A stretch of DNA of 64,000 nucleotides from Escarpia spicata. Lineage: Eukaryota; Annelida; Polychaeta; Sabellida; Siboglinidae. Where the stretch lies: positions 19,799,626 to 19,863,625 of the forward strand of contig OZ023214.1 of NCBI GenBank assembly GCA_963995525.1. The letters run 5' to 3'. Below are positions 58,585 through 64,000 of this stretch, piece after piece. The notes under the pieces were generated by a model. That model was not told where the DNA came from, did no database searches, and saw only the letters and a list, made by a program, of their open reading frames with translations. Within the stretch, counting starts at the first letter, position 1. Every line of letters starts with the position of its first letter. A program made the translations under genes and the position numbers.

Positions 58585-59560
58585 TAAAATTGTGCTGGTC
58601 AGCCGGACAAGCAAGTTCAAAAAGTTGCTGGTCCGGCAGCAAAGTTACTGGTCCGCTTTTTTACCAGTTGCCTGTTAAACGATATTGAAAGAAATGCACA
58701 GTTGTACAACCAGCCGTAAAATCCTTTAATATGTCAGACAGGTGTTTTCCTGATCATATATATACATACAACGCGATTTTAGGTATCAGCAGACTGGCAA
58801 TTTTTAGGTAACTGGTTTCAGACTTATTTCTACAATATTTTAAAATAACTATACAGGAACGTGTAATATAATGCGAATTCTTTTGCAAAGGTCATTACGA
58901 ATCGCAGTCATGGTCAGCGGCAACAGCAATTGTATAATCACTGCAAGATCTTAGACATTGACTCGAGCCAGAAGATTCATAATTAATGTCCGACAAGTCA
59001 GAGTCGTTGTTATCAACACGACCGTCTGCGTCTACGCAATCACTTGGGCCAGCAGCCGTGGCTCCCAACTGGTCCATGCCTTCCTTTCCTTGGTTCTCAT
59101 TACCATCAGCCTGTGCTTCAAACAGAACCAGAAGAGCAATACGCTTTGGAATTTGGTGGATCCTGGTCATACGCGACTTCTTACAGAAAAGATTCCATTC
59201 GTGGACTATGCAACCACAGAAATTGTGGAAATGATGATGGCAGCGCCAGTGATGATGCCTCGTTTTGATTTACCAAAATGACTAAATTACCGTACGTTCG
59301 TTTCGGGTGCTTTTTTTTACTATAACAACTATTGCGCTCCGTGGGCGTTGCCTTTCACGTTAAAATAAATTGAGCAATATCGAGCGTAAAACACATTTTT
59401 GTAAATAGCGTCTTCAGGTGACCAGTCTTGACAATATGATGCCAACTGCTGTAGAACGTTGTGTAATATCCCACAAAAAGTAGGCGGTCACACGGACCAG
59501 TAACTCAAAAAACTTACTGACCCGACGGCAAAGTATGTGGTCAGGTCAGCGTATATTTTG
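58585..59560 (-). mobile_element. Palindrome-ended DNA element, copy R
   Basis: Homologue of 25,210-26,195. The minus-strand acidic frame (59,170-58,895) is kept: TRIHQIPKRIALLVLFEAQA, then VDNNDSDLSDINYESSGS, and extends further at the C-terminus because the 3' frame differs. Unrecognised protein. Confidence 0.5.
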
Positions 59561-59604
59561 AACGCTGGTGTGCACGCGTGTGCGAGCATGCATGTTATCC
59601 ATCA

Positions 59605-63928
<4,324 letters not shown>

Positions 63929-64000
63929 CTGAACAGTAGACAATATAAATAAGGTCAAGACTCTCCTTGAGAAGGATTCATTTCAGTTGGCTTACTTCCA

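Overview
The window looks like invertebrate animal nuclear DNA, probably from a marine species. Genes are split by GT-AG introns, much of the sequence is AT-rich, dinucleotide and tetranucleotide microsatellites are long, and most of the length is nested transposable elements (Penelope, Ty3/gypsy, CR1/L2-group LINEs, tRNA-derived SINEs, TIR elements). I cannot name the taxon from sequence alone. No bacterial, organellar or phage features were seen.

The main structure is a tandem segmental duplication. Bases 1-27,171 (copy L) align piecewise with 35,266-60,645 (copy R). Between them lie 8.1 kb of single-copy DNA (27,172-35,265) carrying most of a monocarboxylate-transporter-like (SLC16/MFS) gene on the minus strand. 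One exon of this gene is present in both copies (383-529 and 35,636-35,782), so a second transporter copy should continue to the left of the window. Each copy then holds LINE debris, a TIR DNA element with a decayed zinc-binding ORF, an LU/Ly6-domain GPI-anchored protein gene (plus strand), a palindrome-ended element, and the last exon of a trypsin-family protease (minus strand). Copy R alone keeps two degenerate CUB-domain exon sets. Only copy R is joined to upstream trypsin exons (62.8 and 63.7 kb).

The copies differ mainly by insertion and deletion, so many events can be dated relative to the duplication. Copy L only: a Ty3/gypsy element nested in a MITE nested in an L2-group LINE (1,974-5,968); a complete Penelope-like element with an intact 818-codon RT/GIY-YIG ORF and a 13-bp target duplication (8,195-10,991); most of a CR1 element; and a LINE fragment. 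Copy R only: a young Ty3/gypsy element with two 746-bp LTRs (46,717-53,307) in an odd arrangement with a duplicated flank, a tRNA SINE, the CUB exons, a 53-bp-arm hairpin and a 1-kb unclassified insertion.

The most distinctive signals are hammerhead-ribozyme-like motifs in the Penelope terminal repeats, the tandem-end DNA transposon, the shared-LTR arrangement at 53.3 kb, and a foldback element with SINE-like arms lying at the right-hand duplication breakpoint. Apart from the transporter, the LU protein and perhaps the trypsin, I see no intact host genes.
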